Positions 23,737-27,639 of a DNA stretch of 27,639 bases are shown here, one piece after another. The position numbers and the translations under genes are program-made. The stretch comes from CAYLJO01 sp964383905 (GTDB lineage: Bacteria; Acidobacteriota; Blastocatellia; Pyrinomonadales; Pyrinomonadaceae). The stretch is from contig CAYLJO010000069.1 in assembly GCA_964383905.1 (NCBI GenBank), forward strand, positions 1 through 27,639. The letters are read 5' to 3'. Position 1 is the stretch's first letter; every line of letters begins with the position of its first letter. Below the pieces are notes generated by a model that saw only the letters and a list, made by a program, of their open reading frames with translations, had not been told where the DNA came from and did not search any database.

Positions 23737-25077
23737 TTAATTAGCGACGTCGAGCGCGATAATCGTATCGAACTCATCCGACGGACGCTGTGGGACCTTC
23801 AGCAGAAGGCCAAAGTCGTTCTCGGCATATTCTACTTTGCTGCCGTCTTTAATTAGCCGCGCTTGAAGGATGCGCCGCGACAAATGCGGTAAGGACAGCA
23901 CAGGATCCTGCCAGTCAAGAATATGCACGTAGACCGTCTTACCCTTCTGCGTCGTCACGCCCCAGTTGCGGGGGGCGACGGGGCCGCCACGTGTCCCGTA
24001 GATGGCTTCGCCGTTCTGCCTTAGCCATTGGCCCACCTCGCGCAGGCGGCTGACAAACTCCGGCTGAATCTTGCCGTTCGGCATTGGCCCGACGTTCAAG
24101 AGAAAGTTTGCGTTGTTCCCGGCCGCACGGACGAGATATTGAATCAGCTCGCGGGTGCTCTTGTATTTGGTGTCAGCGATGTTGAATCCCCATGAATTAT
24201 TCATTGTCTCGCTTGTCTCGAGCGGCAAATCGCTGATCCCGGTCTGGTTAAAGCCGGCTGTGTTCCTGCCGGGCAAGTCTTTCTCGAACGTCTGAATATC
24301 TTCCCCCGGGAAGGGGCGGTGGTGGTGGTTAGATATAATCAGCGCCTGCGACTGAAGAGTGTGGATCATCCGGTAAGTACGGTTCAAGCGCCAGTCGGCA
24401 TTTGGGCGGTCCCACATCCCGTCGAACCAGACACCGCCAACCTCGCCGTAGCGGGTGAATAGCTCCCTGAGTTGTGCGTCCATGTAATCCAAATACCTGT
24501 TCCAGTCGCCATTTTCGGGGCGCCCGGCGTCACGGCCCGTGTTTCCTCTGGGGAAATAGTCCGGGTGGTGCCAGTCCAACTGAGAATAGTAGAAGAAGAG
24601 CTTGATCCCCTGCTGATGGCACTCGTCGGCGAGCATCTTCAGCACGTCGCGCTTATAGGGCGTCCGATCCACGATATCCCAATCCGAAACTTTTGAATCA
24701 AACATTGCGAAGCCATCATGGTGCTTGCTCGTGATGGTGATGTACTTCATCCCGGCGTCCTTCGCCAGCGCAACCCACTCCGCCGGATCAAATTCTGTCG
24801 GGTTAAATTGAGCCGGCAGCTTTTCGTATTCAGTGATCCGGATCTTTTTGTTATTCATGACCCACTCGCCATCACCCAGGACGCTGTACACACCCCAGTG
24901 AATGAAAAGCCCGAACTTGGCATCCTGAAACCAGCGCCTGGCTTCGAGGTTGGCGGGACTCGGCTGGTAACCCGACTGGGCCGTAAACCGCACGGGCGAA
25001 AGTAACGACAATGCCAGCGCGAGCGAAATGCGAAGGCGCGCCTTCAATTCTATATGCGTGCCTAACTTTGAACTCAC
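23737..25077 (-). CDS. Alpha-L-fucosidase, glycoside hydrolase family 29
   Basis: 446 residues. The start is GTG at 25077 with an AGAGGG element about seven nt upstream. A short signal (ISLALALSLLSPVRFTAQ) precedes the catalytic barrel: WFQDAKFGLFIHWGVYSV near 50-65, ITSKHHDGFAMF near 115-126, FYYSQLDWHHPDY near 162-174 and VWFDGMWD at 216-223. D219 in WFDG is the expected GH29 nucleophile. A compact beta-type C-terminal part follows from about 370 (VYVHILDWQDPVLSLPHL). Length and motifs fit an intact retaining fucosidase that removes alpha-linked L-fucose. It lies between the GH2 gene (78 nt upstream) and GH20, which suggests joint action on a fucosylated glycan. Confidence 0.93.
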   Translation of the reverse strand: MSSKLGTHIELKARLRISLALALSLLSPVRFTAQSGYQPSPANLEARRWFQDAKFGLFIHWGVYSVLGDGEWVMNNKKIRITEYEKLPAQFNPTEFDPAEWVALAKDAGMKYITITSKHHDGFAMFDSKVSDWDIVDRTPYKRDVLKMLADECHQQGIKLFFYYSQLDWHHPDYFPRGNTGRDAGRPENGDWNRYLDYMDAQLRELFTRYGEVGGVWFDGMWDRPNADWRLNRTYRMIHTLQSQALIISNHHHRPFPGEDIQTFEKDLPGRNTAGFNQTGISDLPLETSETMNNSWGFNIADTKYKSTRELIQYLVRAAGNNANFLLNVGPMPNGKIQPEFVSRLREVGQWLRQNGEAIYGTRGGPVAPRNWGVTTQKGKTVYVHILDWQDPVLSLPHLSRRILQARLIKDGSKVEYAENDFGLLLKVPQRPSDEFDTIIALDVAN

Positions 25078-25103
25078 GGTGCGCCCTCTTTCTCCGGGAT
25101 CTC

Positions 25104-25122
25104 GGTGACCTATCGGGTCACC
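25104..25122 (-). other. Hairpin between GH2 and GH29
   Basis: GGTGACC and GGTCACC form a perfect 7-bp stem around a five-nt loop in the 78-nt GH2-GH29 spacer. No T-run follows on the - strand, so it is more likely an mRNA processing or stability hairpin, or a binding site, than a terminator. Confidence 0.3.
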
Positions 25123-25155
25123 ACAAAATGACCTGTCACGACCTCTTTGATGTAT

Positions 25156-27576
25156 TTACTTTGCCTCGATCGCCACCTGGTCGCCTTTCAACCCCTCGGA
25201 GGTAGCTCTTAAAGTCAGCCTCCCGGCTCTCCCCTTCGACTGAATGATGGCCAGGCACATTCCGTTGAATGCTTTCCGTGAATCGGCCTTGAACGGCTCG
25301 TGGCTGATGGGGCTCCCGTTATCCACCCCGGCAATCAGACCTTCGCCCGCTAGCCGGAACTTAATCAGATTATCGGCATGCGGCACCACAGTGCCATTCT
25401 CGTCAACGACCTTCACCGTGACGAAAGAGAGGTCGTCGCCGTCGGCTCTCATCACTTTACGGTCGGGGGTTAAGATGATTCTGGTGGGTTTCCCGGCGGT
25501 GCGCACTTCTTGAGTCAGCACTTCCTTGCTATGGTTGCGGCCGACGGCTCTGAGCGTACCCGGCTCGTAAGGTATGCGCCACACGACGTGCAACTCATCG
25601 CCCGACTTCCGTTTCGCGCCCAGTGATTGGCCGTTTAGAAACAACTCCACCTCGTCCGTGTTGAAATACGCCCAGACGTCGACTGTTTCGCCTTTCCGCC
25701 AGTTCCAGTGCGGGAAAAGGTGCAGGACAGGTTTACCGGTCCACTCACTCTGGTACATGTAGTAAGCGTCCTTCGGGAAACCGGCCAGGTCGATGATCCC
25801 GAAATACGAGCTGCGGGCCGGCCACCAGTAGGGCGTGGGCTCCCCCAGGTAATCAAATCCCGTCCAGATATACATGCCCGAAAGGAAATCGTATTTCTTC
25901 ACCACCTTCCATGTCTCTTCATGGGTTGAGCCCCAGGGGGCGCTACAGTTGTCATACGATGAGCAGGAATAATCCGGGTTCCCTTCCTGAAAGGGTTGAT
26001 CCCATCTGGTCGGCCAACGGCGAATGACGTCGGACGGCATATCGTAGCTGCCCCTCGTGGCCAGAGCCGAGGTGGTCTCGGTAGCAATAAACGTCTGACC
26101 CGGAAAGATTTTATGAAAGTTGGGAAACTCCTGCTGGTGATAGTTGTAGCCGATTAAATCGAGCGCGCCCGATTTGATAATATTGTTCCGTGGATTAGGC
26201 TCATTGCAGGCGGAAGTGACGGGGCGGGTCTGATCGAGGCTTTTAATGATACCGGCCAATTCTCTGGCGATTGTGACCCCCGTGCTGTCCCCCTGCTCAG
26301 GTATCTCATTGCCAATACTCCAGATGAAAATACTCGGGTGGTTCCTGTCGCGCAGTACCATGTCTTCCAGGTCGCGCCTGTGCCACTGGTCCCAATCGAG
26401 GTGGTAATCGAAATCGGTCTTCTTCTTCTTCCACATATCAAAAGCCTCATCCATTACGATGAAGCCCACACGGTCGCACAATTCGAGTAGCTCGGGGGCG
26501 GGAGGATTGTGGGACGTGCGGATGCCGTTTGCGCCCATCTCTTTCAGGATCTCAAGCTGGCGTTCCAGCGCGCGGCGATTAACGGCCGCCCCCAGGCTGC
26601 CGAGATCGTGGTGGTCGCAAACGCCTTTGATCTTCGTGGGCTTCCCGTTCAGCAGGAAGCCTTTCTCCCTGTCGAAGACAAAAGAGCGGACTCCGAAGGG
26701 TGTTTCGTAGCGGTCAAGCATCTTAACGCCGGATTCCACTTCGGAGACCGCCCTGTACAGGTGCGGGTTCTCAAGCGACCACAAGACGGGCCGGTTTACC
26801 GTCAGCTCCTGACTGATTTCGATGACGGAATCCCTGGGCACGACATCTTTAGACGCTACCCGCGCTACTTCCTTACCGGCGGCGTTATAAACGATCGTCT
26901 TCAAAGTGACCGGCCGATCTTCTTTTGACTCATTCCGCACCTTGGTCTTGATACTTATTTTGGCGGACTGATCGCTCACATCGGGTGTCGTGATGACGGT
27001 CCCCCAATGGTCTACGAAAACTTTGTCCGTCATCGTCAGCCAGACGTTCCGGTAGATGCCCGAACCGGAATACCAACGCGAGTTGGGCTGTTGGGAATTG
27101 TCTACTTTGACGGCAATCACATTGTTCTGATCTCCGTAATTCAGGTATGGCGATAACTCATACTGGAAGGAGATGTAGCCGTAAGGCCGTTTCCCCAGGT
27201 AATGGCCGTTGATCCATACCTCGCTGTTGCGATAAACCCCGTCGAAGTCGATGAAGACCGACCGGTTCTTAGCGGAGGCGGGAAGGGTAAAGGTTTTACG
27301 GTACCACCCGACCCCGCCCGGCAGCGCGCCCCCGCCGGGAGTCGCCGGATTCTTTTCGCTGAATTCACCTTCAATGCTCCAATCGTGAGGCAAATTTAAT
27401 CTTCGCCATTGGGAATCATCCAGGCCCGAGTCCTCACCATGAGCCGTATCCCCTAAGTGGAATCGCCAGTCTTTGCCAAAGTTTACCGTATTCCCTGGCC
27501 GGGGATTAGCGTTGACGTGGAGGGTTGAAAAAAGGGCTGAGAGAAGTAAAAAACCCAGGCTTGTAAGTTTCCGCAT
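25156..27576 (-). CDS. Glycoside hydrolase family 2 protein, beta-galactosidase-like
   Basis: 806 residues from ATG 27576. A GTG at 27588 would add MICH but crowds the AGAGGA site, so I prefer the ATG. A signal peptide ends at HVNANP (about 24). An N-terminal sugar-binding jelly roll spans about 30-185 (LNLPHDWSIEGEF, GVGWYRKTFTLP, SRWYSGSGIYRNVWL). An Ig-like GH2 domain follows to about 295, then the barrel (GVRSFVFDREKGFLLNGKP, GVCDHHDLG, NGIRTSHNPPAPELLELCD). E424 in SIGNE is the expected acid/base and E500 in FIATE the nucleophile. C-terminal DUF4982-like and Ig-like domains fill about 600-806. Beta-galactosidase is the likeliest activity, but GH2 also holds beta-mannosidases and beta-glucuronidases. 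It appears to lead the - strand hydrolase group; its promoter lies at or beyond the right edge. Confidence 0.9.
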   Translation of the reverse strand: MRKLTSLGFLLLSALFSTLHVNANPRPGNTVNFGKDWRFHLGDTAHGEDSGLDDSQWRRLNLPHDWSIEGEFSEKNPATPGGGALPGGVGWYRKTFTLPASAKNRSVFIDFDGVYRNSEVWINGHYLGKRPYGYISFQYELSPYLNYGDQNNVIAVKVDNSQQPNSRWYSGSGIYRNVWLTMTDKVFVDHWGTVITTPDVSDQSAKISIKTKVRNESKEDRPVTLKTIVYNAAGKEVARVASKDVVPRDSVIEISQELTVNRPVLWSLENPHLYRAVSEVESGVKMLDRYETPFGVRSFVFDREKGFLLNGKPTKIKGVCDHHDLGSLGAAVNRRALERQLEILKEMGANGIRTSHNPPAPELLELCDRVGFIVMDEAFDMWKKKKTDFDYHLDWDQWHRRDLEDMVLRDRNHPSIFIWSIGNEIPEQGDSTGVTIARELAGIIKSLDQTRPVTSACNEPNPRNNIIKSGALDLIGYNYHQQEFPNFHKIFPGQTFIATETTSALATRGSYDMPSDVIRRWPTRWDQPFQEGNPDYSCSSYDNCSAPWGSTHEETWKVVKKYDFLSGMYIWTGFDYLGEPTPYWWPARSSYFGIIDLAGFPKDAYYMYQSEWTGKPVLHLFPHWNWRKGETVDVWAYFNTDEVELFLNGQSLGAKRKSGDELHVVWRIPYEPGTLRAVGRNHSKEVLTQEVRTAGKPTRIILTPDRKVMRADGDDLSFVTVKVVDENGTVVPHADNLIKFRLAGEGLIAGVDNGSPISHEPFKADSRKAFNGMCLAIIQSKGRAGRLTLRATSEGLKGDQVAIEAK

Positions 27577-27639
27577 ATGGCAAATCACTTCCTCTCATGA
27601 ATTCGACCGGGCTGGCGAAACTTTGTACTTGATCCTTAG

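Noticed and set aside
27590..27639. Possible regulator site upstream of GH2 (an ACTTTGT-ACTTGAT stretch resembling the receptor leader element)
   Set aside because: Only seven matching bases in a row, and the window ends before a promoter could be judged.

Overview
The window reads as a draft or metagenome scaffold of an Acidobacteriota genome, most likely class Blastocatellia (inference). The main reasons are two large Oar/carboxypeptidase-regulatory-type TonB-dependent receptors, a VWFA-related protein of the type common in Acidobacteria, and paired CRTAC1 (FG-GAP plus ASPIC/UnbV) and TPR proteins with secretion signals. Two runs of exactly 100 N (3197-3296 and 21009-21108) are scaffold gaps, and both cut genes.

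Layout. The left edge (1-257, +) is the 3' end of a deiodinase-like thioredoxin-fold gene. Next come two modules of the same design on the + strand: a ROK regulator followed by a TonB-dependent receptor (ROK1 438-1631 with receptor 1 about 2316-5441; ROK2 5662-6855 with receptor 2 7778-11227). A clear intrinsic terminator (5468-5515) closes module 1, and a strong hairpin with a poor T-tract (11251-11288) follows receptor 2. A + strand run of secreted or envelope proteins then follows: TPR1 (11322-13538), CRTAC1-1 (13559-15262), VWFA-related (15405-17618), TPR2 (17615-19072) and CRTAC1-2 (19184-20881). Converging on this from the right, on the - strand, is a glycoside hydrolase group transcribed GH2 beta-galactosidase-like, GH29 alpha-L-fucosidase, GH20 beta-N-acetylhexosaminidase, then a small secreted hypothetical protein cut by the second gap.

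How it may work together (inference). The hydrolases would release galactose, fucose and GlcNAc/GalNAc residues from a complex glycan. The receptors would import oligosaccharides or another ligand across the outer membrane, with no SusD-like partner visible. The ROK proteins would sense a sugar and control the module. The CRTAC1/TPR/VWFA proteins would be periplasmic or surface binding and scaffolding parts of unknown function.

The most notable sequence-level result is a shared control signature. Both ROK genes and both receptor genes are preceded by TTGAC[A/T], exactly 13 nt, then a GTA-rich partly palindromic -10 region. The two ROK genes also share 105 identical nucleotides over the DNA-binding helix-turn-helix although they differ widely elsewhere. 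The receptor leaders carry a further repeated element containing TCTTGCAA. No rRNA, tRNA, CRISPR array or intact insertion sequence was seen. One imperfect 80-nt inverted repeat (1751-1831) may be a transposon remnant.
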